From Acidobacteriota bacterium (GTDB lineage: Bacteria; Acidobacteriota; Terriglobia; Terriglobales; Acidobacteriaceae): a stretch of DNA of 37,743 nucleotides. Below, piece after piece: positions 1 through 6,683 of the stretch (the stretch's first letter is position 1; each line of letters begins with the position of its first letter). Location of the stretch: assembly GCA_021778845.1 (NCBI GenBank), contig JAJYBU010000035.1:1-37743 (forward strand), written 5' to 3'. Under the pieces are notes generated by a model. That model was not told where the DNA came from. It saw only the letters and a program-made list of their open reading frames with translations, and did not search any database. Made by a program: the position numbers and the translations under genes.

Positions 1-99
1 GTTGCCCGGCGTGCGGTGCTCTACGCTGAAGACGAGGTGAAGGTCGTCCTTGAACTTGATAATCATGCCGGGGCGCATCTGCGTGGCGGGAATCGCCAT
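1..99 (-). CDS. efp: Translation elongation factor P, 5' part (truncated by window edge)
   Basis: EF-P binds between the ribosomal P and E sites and relieves stalling at polyproline stretches. Only the first 33 codons lie in the window. They read MAIPATQMRPGMIIKFKDD, the usual EF-P N-terminal KOW-like start with the conserved 'MRPGMII' block. The start is the ATG whose complement is at 97-99, preceded by a clear AGGAG Shine-Dalgarno sequence. The rest of the gene, including the loop carrying the modifiable Lys or Arg, lies beyond the left edge. Assignment rests on 33 residues, but the motif is distinctive. Confidence 0.9.
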   Translation of the reverse strand, partial: MAIPATQMRPGMIIKFKDDLHLVFSVEHRTPGN

Positions 100-338
100 A
101 GAAAACTCCTGATTCTGCGGGTAAATTTAAGAGCTGTCCGAAAACAGCCCAACCCTACGATTGTAGCCCACCGGCCTCGCGAACCGTACCTCCCTTCACA
201 ATCCTTGCGTCGGCGCCATCGCTCTAACCTTGGGCTTTGCTTTTGCTTTTCTGTCTGTCATTCCGAGCGCAGCAAGGAACCTGCTTCTCGCTTCCGCTCT
301 TGCCGTCATCCTCCGGGATTGCTCGCATACCCCGCCCC
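100..338. other. Intergenic region upstream of efp with one dispersed-repeat core
   Basis: This 239-bp gap separates the end of the FecR-like gene from the start of efp, both on the minus strand, so it should hold the efp promoter and leader. I see no clear promoter hexamers. It contains one copy of the 35-bp dispersed core (257-291) with its TTTGCTTTTGC lead-in. The short open frames across it look like chance. Confidence 0.5.
257..291 (+). repeat. Dispersed core repeat, copy A (GTCATTCCGAGCGC type)
   Basis: The core begins GTCATTCCGAGCGCAGCAAG and ends with CCTGCTTCTCG. It is preceded by a run of TTTGCTTTTGCTTTT at about 235-250. The same core and the same kind of lead-in recur at 2716-2750 on this strand, and at 11661-11699 and 11893-11931 on the other strand. 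It lies between efp and the FecR-like gene. Confidence 0.8.
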
Positions 339-1247
339 TCAACCACCCGGATGAAACAACCGATAGAAGAACCGCTTCACCTTATACCCAAACGAGTGCT
401 TCACCTTCGGCGCCGCCACCGGAGCCGCCGCTGCATCCGCCTCGATCTGTTCCGGCGTCTCCACCGTACTCGGCGGAGGCCCCTTACCCTCCCCATACGC
501 AAACGTCGTCGACACCTGCGTCTGCTTCTCTCCCGCCGGAGAATTTTCCACCGGCTCCGCCGCCGCCAGCCCCTCACTTGCCGCCTCCGGGAACGGATGT
601 TCCGCCGCGGCCTTCGCTGCCAGGCTCGCATTGCCCCCCGCGTGTTCAGGTTCCGCTGCTCCCGGGCACCCGCACGCCGAGCGCTCGTTGTCCACCACCT
701 CGCGCAGGTTCCCATGCTCAAACAGCACATGCTGTCCCGGCATCACCCGATAGCTCGCCTGCCCAAACGCATCATTCAGCATCAGCACCGGAGACTTCTT
801 CCCCGCATTCTCCACGCACGTATCGCCATTCCGAGTCACACGCACCCGCAGGTCATAGCGCCCCTTCTGCTCCACGGTGAACCGAATATCCGGCGTCAGA
901 ATCACATCCTGCGGCTCCGTCGGCGTATGCAACTCCAGCGCCCCGCGATCCAGCCCAAACAGCAGCGACCGCCCACCGCTCTTCCCCGCCCCAATGCTCA
1001 GCAGATGAAACTGACTCGTAGCGCACACCAGCACATCGCCTCCGCGCTCCAGCTTCACCTCCGCCGTCCGCCCATACGCCGTCACGCTGGCATTGGACAT
1101 CAACCGCGCCGTATCCCCCTTCACCTCCAGCCCACCGGTCACCAGCGCATCCCTGGTCGGCACCGTCCCCATCACATGCACCGCCGCCTGCTGAGCAAGT
1201 GCAACGCCGCTCACGCCGGCAAGAATCACCATCATTACACTTCGCAT
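339..1247 (-). CDS. Secreted FecR-like hypothetical protein
   Basis: A 302-residue protein beginning MRSVMMVILAGVSGVALA, a typical Sec signal peptide with cleavage near ALA-QQ. The next ~180 residues are predicted to be beta-rich, with short strands such as 'SNASVTAYGRTAEVKLERGG' and 'DVILTPDIRFTVEQKG', resembling the FecR fold of acidobacterial secreted proteins. No anti-sigma helix or membrane anchor is visible. The C-terminal third is low complexity (Ala, Glu and Pro rich) and ends in a basic 'KVKRFFYRLFHPGG'. I chose the ATG at 1245-1247; a GTG five codons upstream lies right on an AGGAG and is the alternative. No sigma factor or TonB receptor is adjacent, so a classical FecIR role is not supported. 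Function unknown. Confidence 0.7.
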   Translation of the reverse strand: MRSVMMVILAGVSGVALAQQAAVHVMGTVPTRDALVTGGLEVKGDTARLMSNASVTAYGRTAEVKLERGGDVLVCATSQFHLLSIGAGKSGGRSLLFGLDRGALELHTPTEPQDVILTPDIRFTVEQKGRYDLRVRVTRNGDTCVENAGKKSPVLMLNDAFGQASYRVMPGQHVLFEHGNLREVVDNERSACGCPGAAEPEHAGGNASLAAKAAAEHPFPEAASEGLAAAEPVENSPAGEKQTQVSTTFAYGEGKGPPPSTVETPEQIEADAAAAPVAAPKVKHSFGYKVKRFFYRLFHPGG

Positions 1248-1351
1248 TCTGATTGGCAGCACTCCTGTCTGTGAAGCGCACAGGCTTCAACCCGTACCTC
1301 AAGCCCACTCTTCTGCAATGCGGATTCAGCCGCTGAGGGAATATATCCTCA

Positions 1352-1972
1352 TCACTGCTTCAAAAAATTCGCAATCAACTGCTTCCCATGATCCGTCAAC
1401 ACACTCTCCGGATGAAACTGCACGCCTTCCATCGGCAGCGTCTTGTGCCGCAGCGCCATAATCAATCCCTCACCCAAACCTTTTCCCTCGCCCTTCACCC
1501 GCGCCGACACCTCCAGCACCTCCGGCAGCGTCTCCTCCTCCACCATCAGCGAGTGATACCTCGTGCACGTCATCGGCTGCGGAATCCCCTTGAAAATCGT
1601 TCGCCCATCATGCGCCACCACGCTCGTCTTCCCATGCATCAACTGCGGAGCCCGCACCACCTCCCCGCCAAACGCCTCACCAATCGCCTGATGTCCCAGG
1701 CACACCCCCAGCACCGGAATCTGCTCCTTCTTCGGCAGCCCCGCCAGGTGCCGAATCAGCGGCACCAGTATCCCCGCATCCTGCGGCGTGCACGGCCCCG
1801 GCGACAGCAGAATCCGATCCGGCCGCATCGCCACCACCTCTTCCGGCGTCACCTCATCATTGCGCCGCACCACAATCTCGTGGCTGACGGCCCCGACCTC
1901 GGCACCCAGCTCCCCCATATACTGCACCAGGTTGTACGTAAACGAGTCGTAGTTATCGAGAACAAACACCAT
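1352..1972 (-). CDS. trpG: Anthranilate / aminodeoxychorismate synthase glutamine amidotransferase subunit
   Basis: Class I glutamine amidotransferase of 206 residues, a normal length for TrpG/PabA. It releases ammonia from glutamine for the chorismate-using partner (TrpE or PabB). Visible motifs are the N-terminal 'LDNYDSFTYNLVQY', the oxyanion segment 'LLSPGPCTPQDAG', the nucleophile Cys91 in 'GVCLGHQAIGEAFGG', and the His187/Glu189 pair in 'GVQFHPES'. No trpE or pabB lies nearby, so sequence alone cannot separate tryptophan from folate use; many bacteria share one subunit for both. The start ATG has no Shine-Dalgarno sequence but a TAAAAT box 6 nt upstream, compatible with a leaderless mRNA. 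Confidence 0.92.
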   Translation of the reverse strand: MVFVLDNYDSFTYNLVQYMGELGAEVGAVSHEIVVRRNDEVTPEEVVAMRPDRILLSPGPCTPQDAGILVPLIRHLAGLPKKEQIPVLGVCLGHQAIGEAFGGEVVRAPQLMHGKTSVVAHDGRTIFKGIPQPMTCTRYHSLMVEEETLPEVLEVSARVKGEGKGLGEGLIMALRHKTLPMEGVQFHPESVLTDHGKQLIANFLKQ

Positions 1973-1978
1973 GCCACA

Positions 1979-1984
1979 ATTTTA
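1979..1984 (-). promoter_or_regulatory. Candidate -10 box of trpG, leaderless type
   Basis: On the minus strand TAAAAT lies 6 nt before the trpG ATG, and no Shine-Dalgarno sequence is present. This spacing would put the transcription start at or next to the start codon. No good -35 hexamer was identified. Confidence 0.4.
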
Positions 1985-2025
1985 CGCTGCGCCTCCCCAC
2001 CCCCACCCCAACCAAACCGCAATGT

Positions 2026-2031
2026 CACAAT
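2026..2031 (+). promoter_or_regulatory. Candidate -10 box of the 2037 membrane-protein gene
   Basis: CACAAT lies 5 nt before the ATG at 2037, in the 64-bp divergent gap shared with trpG, and no Shine-Dalgarno sequence is present. It is a weaker match than the trpG box. Confidence 0.25.
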
Positions 2032-2036
2032 AGTGC

Positions 2037-3905
2037 ATGCCGCCCGCCGCTCAACCCGCCACATCGAAGCGCGCGCTGCTCCTGATCCCCATCGCCGTCC
2101 TGCTCACCATCCACCCACTTCTCATCCACGGACCCTCCTGCGGCCAGGACCTCACCTTCCACCTCCAAAGCTGGCTCGACGCCGCCCAGCAACTCCGCCA
2201 CGGCACCCTCTACCCACACTGGGACATCACCGCCGCCTGGAACGCCGGCGAGCCCCGCTTCCTCTTCTACCCGCCGCTCTCCTGGCTCCTCGGAGCCGTC
2301 CTCACGCTCGTCTTCCCCATCTCCCTCTGCCCCACAATCTACATCGCGATCGCCCTCCTCGCCTCCGGCCTCACCTTCCACAAGCTAGCCAGCCAGTTCG
2401 CCAGCCCCAACGCCGCGCTCATCGCCTCGACCCTCTACCTCGCCAACCCCTACATGCTCTTCTGCGCCTTCGAGCGTTCCGCCTTCGCCGAACTCCTCGC
2501 CGCCGCCTGGCTCCCGCTCCTTCTCCTGGCCCTTCTCCGCCCACGCCCAACCGCCCAATCCATCGCCGTCCCCCTCGCCCTCCTCTGGCTCACCAACGCC
2601 CCTGCCGCCGTCATCGGCAGCTACACCCTCGCCCTCCTCGCCACCCTCCGCGTCCTGTTTTGCCTTTGCTGCTCTCGTCGTCTTTGCTCTTCCGATTGTC
2701 ATTGCTTCTCTGATTGTCATTCTGAGCGCAACGAAGAACCTGCTTCTCGCGCGAAGCGCGTCCGTTCTTCCCTCCGTTTCGCCATCACCACCCTCGCCGG
2801 AACCCTCCTCGGCCTCACCCTCCCCGCCATCTATCTCCTCCCCGCAGCCTACGAGCGCCGCTTCATCCAAACCTCCATGGCCATCATCCCCTCCCTGCGT
2901 TATCAGGACAACTTCCTCTTCGCCCACACCTCCGACGCCGCCCACAACGCCGTCAACCACACCATCAGCCTCCTCGCCCTTACCCTCCTCACCCTCACCA
3001 CCGCCGCACTCATCGCCCTCCGCCTCCGCACCAACTCCACGCCCCCCTCCCCCGCCAAAACCCTCACCCTCCCCCTGGCCCTTCTCACCGCACTCATCGC
3101 CCTCCTTCTCACCCCTCTCTCGACGCCCATCTGGCAGCATCTCCCGGATCTCGCCTACCTTCAATTTCCCTGGCGTCTCCTAACCCTGCTCACCCCCATC
3201 CTCGCCCTAACCCTAGCCCTCCTCCTCACCGGCAACGATATGGGTGCCCCAGGTCCCGCTTCTGGGACCTGGGTTCGCAGGACGCCGACCACCATCGCAG
3301 CCGCCCTCATCCTCCCGCTAGCCCTCACCGCCCTCGCCTACAACCTCTACCGTCAGCCCTGCGACCTCGACGACAGCCCCACCACCCTCGCCCATCTCTT
3401 CGCCACCCACCACGGCTCCCCCCCCACCGACGAGTACACCCCCACCCTCGCCGACAACGACCCCCTCCGCACCGACAACCCCGCCTACTGGCTAGCCCAC
3501 TCCCCCAACGACCCCGCCCCCAACACCCTCCCCACAGCCGTCGAGCTAAACCCAAATCTGGACACCGACGACACCCCCATCCCTCCTGCCCAGACCCTCT
3601 CCACCCCAGCCCCCCACCACCTCACCGTGGCCCTCACCCAACCCTCCCTCCTCGTTCTCAACCTCCGCGCTTACCCCAACTGGCACATCGCCACCACCCC
3701 CAAACTCTCACCGTCCGCACAGGACTCCCCGCAGACCCGCAACGACGGCCTCATCACCATCCCACTCCCCGCCGGCACCTCCACCCTCACGATCACTTGG
3801 CGCCGCACCCCCGACCAGCAACTCGGCCTCGCCCTCACCCTGCTCTCCCTCCTTACCCTGGCCCTCACCTGCCTCCACCGGCCGGCCCGCAACACCTCCG
3901 CCTAA
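2037..3905 (+). CDS. Multi-pass membrane protein, PTPS-related / glycosyltransferase-like, with two in-frame repeat insertions
   Basis: A 622-residue integral membrane protein with about ten hydrophobic helices. The N-terminal part has a helix, then 'GPSCGQDLTFHLQSWLDAAQQL' and 'GEPRFLFYPPLSWLLGA', which match the membrane family named '6-pyruvoyl-tetrahydropterin synthase related' (PF10131) and resemble the first extracytoplasmic loop of polyprenol-sugar glycosyltransferases with a catalytic Asp. The C-terminal ~170 residues form a soluble Pro/Thr-rich, beta-type domain before a last helix. The coding strand is extremely C-rich. Around residues 207-245 a Cys-rich stretch is the translation of a dispersed repeat, and around 402-416 a second palindromic repeat is read through. 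Both keep the frame and fall between helices. Substrate unknown; sugar transfer is only a family-level guess. The start ATG has no Shine-Dalgarno sequence. Confidence 0.75.
   Translation: MPPAAQPATSKRALLLIPIAVLLTIHPLLIHGPSCGQDLTFHLQSWLDAAQQLRHGTLYPHWDITAAWNAGEPRFLFYPPLSWLLGAVLTLVFPISLCPTIYIAIALLASGLTFHKLASQFASPNAALIASTLYLANPYMLFCAFERSAFAELLAAAWLPLLLLALLRPRPTAQSIAVPLALLWLTNAPAAVIGSYTLALLATLRVLFCLCCSRRLCSSDCHCFSDCHSERNEEPASRAKRVRSSLRFAITTLAGTLLGLTLPAIYLLPAAYERRFIQTSMAIIPSLRYQDNFLFAHTSDAAHNAVNHTISLLALTLLTLTTAALIALRLRTNSTPPSPAKTLTLPLALLTALIALLLTPLSTPIWQHLPDLAYLQFPWRLLTLLTPILALTLALLLTGNDMGAPGPASGTWVRRTPTTIAAALILPLALTALAYNLYRQPCDLDDSPTTLAHLFATHHGSPPTDEYTPTLADNDPLRTDNPAYWLAHSPNDPAPNTLPTAVELNPNLDTDDTPIPPAQTLSTPAPHHLTVALTQPSLLVLNLRAYPNWHIATTPKLSPSAQDSPQTRNDGLITIPLPAGTSTLTITWRRTPDQQLGLALTLLSLLTLALTCLHRPARNTSA
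2655..2770 (+). repeat. Dispersed core repeat, copy B, inside a coding sequence
   Basis: The lead-in (TTTGCCTTTGCTGC, then TCTTTGCTCTTCC) is followed by GATTGTCATT duplicated 18 bp apart (2694 and 2712) and the core GTCATTCTGAGCGCAACGAAG at 2716. The core ends CCTGCTTCTCG at about 2749, like copy A. It is read in frame in the membrane-protein gene and encodes seven cysteines in about 20 residues. Exact insertion borders cannot be set without a repeat-free homologue. Confidence 0.75.
3244..3275 (+). repeat. Palindromic dispersed repeat inside a coding sequence
   Basis: A perfect 10-bp inverted repeat: CCCAGGTCCC at 3248-3257, a GCTTCT loop, and GGGACCTGGG at 3264-3273, preceded by GGGTG. It is translated as 'MGAPGPASGTWVRR' between two membrane helices of the 2037-3905 product. 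It does not resemble the surrounding helix-coding sequence. Confidence 0.7.
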
Positions 3906-3943
3906 GCCGCAGTCCTGCAGAGCCCGGAAGCCAGTCCCGCCCG

Positions 3944-4429
3944 AAAACCTGTCAAGCCCCCCAGCCACCCAGAAATCGCCAAACCCCCTATAAACACTGG
4001 CGATAAATCTTTTCAAACCCTGGCATAGTTACCCCCTCCAAACGCCTACAATTTAACCAGGGCCACGCCTCCACTCGCTCCCCCCAACCAAGCGCCATAG
4101 ACCCCAACCGCCCATAACCCCAATGGATGGAATATCTTACCCGTAACCATCTTCGAATCAGCGTCCTACAGCCACCCCACCCCCTAACCCCAATCAATGC
4201 AATAGGATACCCGCAACCACCCTGAATAGTGCAACTTACAGCCACCAACACCCCTAACCAGAATAAAATGAATATCTTACCCGCAACTAGCCTGAATAGA
4301 GCAGGTTACAGCCACAACTCCGCCTAAGCCGCACGGAATCAACAAGATAGTAACCGACTCAGAATGAAGACTTTACCGTCAACCCAAGCATTTTGAACAC
4401 TTTAGAAAAAAGGGGGAGGGGGGTGCCCC
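3944..4429 (+). repeat. Composite 0.48-kb element, copy 1 (header, 70-bp modules, G-tract tail)
   Basis: This fills the 523-bp gap between two convergent genes. Reading left to right there is a C-rich lead (3944-4013), then a header CTGGCATAGTTACCCCCTCC with AACGCCTACAATTTAAC (4020-4058). Next come units starting with TAACC/TAAGCC at 4115, 4185, 4255 and 4325, exactly 70 bp apart. The tail is TTTAGAAAAAAGGGGGAGGGG then GGTGCCCC (4401-4429), touching the stop codon of the minus-strand gene. A diverged inverted copy with the same spacing lies at 11109-11592. I see no gene in it. Confidence 0.9.
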
Positions 4430-4911
4430 TACTCGCCGGTCACCGCAACCATCACCGGAAGCGTCCTCGGAGGAAAGCACGAAGCATTATCGCAAGCCTG
4501 GTAGTGTAGCGCACCAGTTAGCGTCGAAGCCCCCTTCGGCACCACCATCCGCACACTCACCCGGAACTCGCCCTGGTACACATCCAGCACCTCACCCGAA
4601 GCTCCGCCCAGCCGAAACGCCGAGCCCGCCTGATACTGCTCGCCGACCACCTTCACCCCACCGCCCGAGTCCAGCCGCAGCACCGTAGGAATCAGCAACC
4701 CATCCTTCGGCGCATGCGAGTTGATATGAAACCCATCATCCACCCGAAACCGCAACTCCACCACCTGCGGTTCGCCGGCCATCACCTCCAACGCATCGGA
4801 GACCAGAACTACATGCCCCTTGTGCGCCACCGGCGCTTCGCCAAACTGAATCTGCGCCCGCAACGGAACGCAGCACAACGCAACCCAAAACCAGATCAGC
4901 CCAAGCTTCAC
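4429..4911 (-). CDS. Periplasmic DsbD N-terminal-domain-like protein
   Basis: A 160-residue exported protein with an N-terminal signal sequence (MKLGLIWFWVALCCVPLRAQ). The remainder matches the immunoglobulin-like N-terminal domain of DsbD, including 'HYQACDNASCFPPRTLPV', where the two cysteines (CX4C) form the redox pair that takes electrons from the DsbD core and passes them to periplasmic thiol proteins. The eight-helix membrane domain and the thioredoxin domain of full DsbD are absent. It starts with GTG and overlaps the tlpA-type gene by 4 bp (GTGA), so the two are translationally coupled. The likely role is a thiol relay with that neighbour; the electron source is not visible here. Confidence 0.82.
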   Translation of the reverse strand: MKLGLIWFWVALCCVPLRAQIQFGEAPVAHKGHVVLVSDALEVMAGEPQVVELRFRVDDGFHINSHAPKDGLLIPTVLRLDSGGGVKVVGEQYQAGSAFRLGGASGEVLDVYQGEFRVSVRMVVPKGASTLTGALHYQACDNASCFPPRTLPVMVAVTGE

Positions 4912-5531
4912 AGTCCACCCGTTCCAATGGCCTTCTGAATATCGGCCTCCAGTTCATTCTTCGAGTGCGCGCCGATCGTCTGGTCCACAACCTTCCCATC
5001 CTTGCCGATGTAGTACGTCTCCGGCAGATAGTCGCTCAGTTGATAGTCCTTCGAGACCTTGTCATCGGGCATCAGAATCGGGTAGCTCACGCCAATCTGT
5101 TTCGACGCGGCGTCCACGTCTTTGGTCGCCATACCATCATCCTCATCGATGCCCAACACCACCAGTCCCTGCGCCTGGTACTTACCCGCCAATTGCTGGA
5201 ACCATGGCATCTCAAGCTTGCACGGCCCGCAATAAGTCGCCCAGAAATTCAGCACAATCGGATGTCCCTTATAGTCGGCCAGCGACACCTTCTTCCCGTT
5301 CAGGTCAACCAGTGAAAACGCAGGCGCAACTTTACCCAGCATCGTCGGCGCCAGCGGATCGGAAGCCGTGTCCCCGGACGAACCAGACGCATCCGCAGGC
5401 GTAAGCGCAACCTCATTCTGCTGCGCCTGCTTAATCACCGACTGCCGCTGGCGCAGATTATGCGTACCTGAAAGGATAATCAACGTCACACCGACAACCA
5501 GCAAGAGAACAATAGCCAAACGACGAGCCAC
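4908..5531 (-). CDS. TlpA/ResA-family membrane-anchored thiol-disulfide oxidoreductase
   Basis: A 207-residue protein with an N-terminal signal anchor (residues 4-21, strongly hydrophobic), a ~45-residue linker and a thioredoxin fold from about residue 65. The active site is Cys101-Gly-Pro-Cys104 in 'FWATYCGPCKLEMPWFQQL', the standard TlpA/ResA motif. The fold should face the periplasm and reduce disulfides, for example in apocytochrome c or in copper-site proteins. It starts with GTG preceded by AAGGATGG. The downstream gene, a DsbD N-domain, overlaps it by 4 bp, which supports a shared reductive pathway. A SCO1-like copper protein is encoded 20 kb away. Confidence 0.88.
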   Translation of the reverse strand: MARRLAIVLLLVVGVTLIILSGTHNLRQRQSVIKQAQQNEVALTPADASGSSGDTASDPLAPTMLGKVAPAFSLVDLNGKKVSLADYKGHPIVLNFWATYCGPCKLEMPWFQQLAGKYQAQGLVVLGIDEDDGMATKDVDAASKQIGVSYPILMPDDKVSKDYQLSDYLPETYYIGKDGKVVDQTIGAHSKNELEADIQKAIGTGGL

Positions 5532-5630
5532 GCATCCATCCTTCGGCGCAGGCCGTAAAGTCTCCCGCGCACACTCTCTAGTCTATCGCCGTCGGGCGCG
5601 TCTGCTAGCATTCTCTCTGTCGAATAAGCG
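5532..5630. promoter_or_regulatory. Divergent intergenic region, tlpA-like / kdsD
   Basis: This 99-bp gap must hold promoters for both divergent genes. I could not pick convincing -35/-10 pairs, and the kdsD ATG at 5631 has no clear Shine-Dalgarno sequence. Confidence 0.4.
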
Positions 5631-6626
5631 ATGACCAAGGAACCCCAAACAACCGCCGGCAAAACGCCGTCAGAGCTGGTCCGTATCGAGGCCGAGGCTC
5701 TAGAGCAACTCGCTGAACGCCTCGAAGGCCCGCAGTATGAGGTGTTTGAGCGCGTCGCCTCCCTGCTCGCCGCAACCGCACAGAGCGGCCATCGCGTCGT
5801 CCTCACGGGAGTAGGCAAGAGCGGCCTCATTGCCCGCAAGATCGCCGCGACACTGCTCTCCACCGGAACCTCCGCACAGTTTCTGCATCCCACCGAGGCC
5901 CTCCACGGCGATCTCGGGCTGCTCAACCGCGGCGATGTTCTGCTCGCGCTCTCCTACTCTGGCGAGAGTGAAGAACTCCTGCGGCTGCTACCCGTCCTGC
6001 CACGCCTCGGCGTCACGCTCATCAGCATCACCGGCTGCATAGACTCGACACTAGCCGAAGCCAGCGCGCATGTACTCGACGTCAGCGTGGACCGTGAAGC
6101 TTGCAACCACCAGCTCGCACCGACGGCATCGACCACCGCGATGCTTGCACTCGGCGACGCTCTGGCCATCGACGTCAGCCGCCGCCTCAACTTCCAGCCG
6201 CAGGACTTCGCTGAACTTCATCCCGGCGGACAACTCGGCAAACGCCTCATCACCATCGATCAGCTCATGCACACCGGCGACGCTCTGCCCACCGTCGCCC
6301 CGCAGGCAACCCTGCCAGAGATCATCCACGAGATGTCTGCCAAGCGTCTCGGCGTGACAACCGTTCAGTCCGCCGGCAAACTGCTGGGCATTCTCTCCGA
6401 CGGCGACCTCCGCAGGCTCTTCGCCAGCAGCGGCCCCGAAGCCTTCCACATGACTGCTGCCGAGATTATGAATCCAGCGCCGCGAACCATCGCGCCCACA
6501 CCCTTCGCCGGAGACGCCCTGGCCCTGATGGAGCGCTACAAGATCACGGCCCTGATCGTAACCGAAGATGGAACCACGACCTCACCCGTCATCGGCGTAC
6601 TGCACCTGCACGACGTACTCGCCTGA
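5631..6626 (+). CDS. kdsD: D-arabinose 5-phosphate isomerase (KpsF/GutQ family)
   Basis: Cytoplasmic enzyme that interconverts ribulose 5-phosphate and arabinose 5-phosphate, the first step to Kdo of lipopolysaccharide. The 331 residues show a SIS sugar-isomerase domain (about 45-180) with 'LTGVGKSGLIARKIAATL' and 'FLHPTEALHGDLG', both typical of KdsD/KpsF. Two CBS domains follow (about 205-331), ending 'VIGVLHLHDVLA'. The length is normal for the family (about 320-330). It stands alone, upstream of proS with a 57-bp gap. KdsD, KpsF and GutQ cannot be told apart by sequence alone, but no capsule or gut operon surrounds it, so the housekeeping LPS role is most likely. Confidence 0.93.
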   Translation: MTKEPQTTAGKTPSELVRIEAEALEQLAERLEGPQYEVFERVASLLAATAQSGHRVVLTGVGKSGLIARKIAATLLSTGTSAQFLHPTEALHGDLGLLNRGDVLLALSYSGESEELLRLLPVLPRLGVTLISITGCIDSTLAEASAHVLDVSVDREACNHQLAPTASTTAMLALGDALAIDVSRRLNFQPQDFAELHPGGQLGKRLITIDQLMHTGDALPTVAPQATLPEIIHEMSAKRLGVTTVQSAGKLLGILSDGDLRRLFASSGPEAFHMTAAEIMNPAPRTIAPTPFAGDALALMERYKITALIVTEDGTTTSPVIGVLHLHDVLA

Positions 6627-6669
6627 CGCGAACGCTTCGCCCCAAACTGAACAAGACAACCCGCTCCGA

Positions 6670-6675
6670 TACAAT
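6670..6675 (+). promoter_or_regulatory. Candidate -10 box of proS, leaderless type
   Basis: TACAAT lies 8 nt before the proS ATG at 6684, which has no Shine-Dalgarno sequence. A poor -35 candidate (CTGAAC, 6647-6652) sits 17 bp upstream. Confidence 0.4.
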
Positions 6676-6683
6676 CGATAGAT

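Noticed and set aside
2037..3905. Frameshifted or pseudogene status of the membrane protein because of the repeats
   Set aside because: The frame is continuous through both insertions and the protein has sensible helices on both sides.
4020..4035. Possible sigma-54 promoter in the element header (TGGCATAGTTGC)
   Set aside because: The GG and GC dinucleotides are too close together for the -24/-12 pattern, and copy 1 loses the GC.
4115..4400. CRISPR-like array
   Set aside because: The 70-bp units are degenerate throughout, with no identical repeats separated by unique spacers of constant length, and no cas genes are present.
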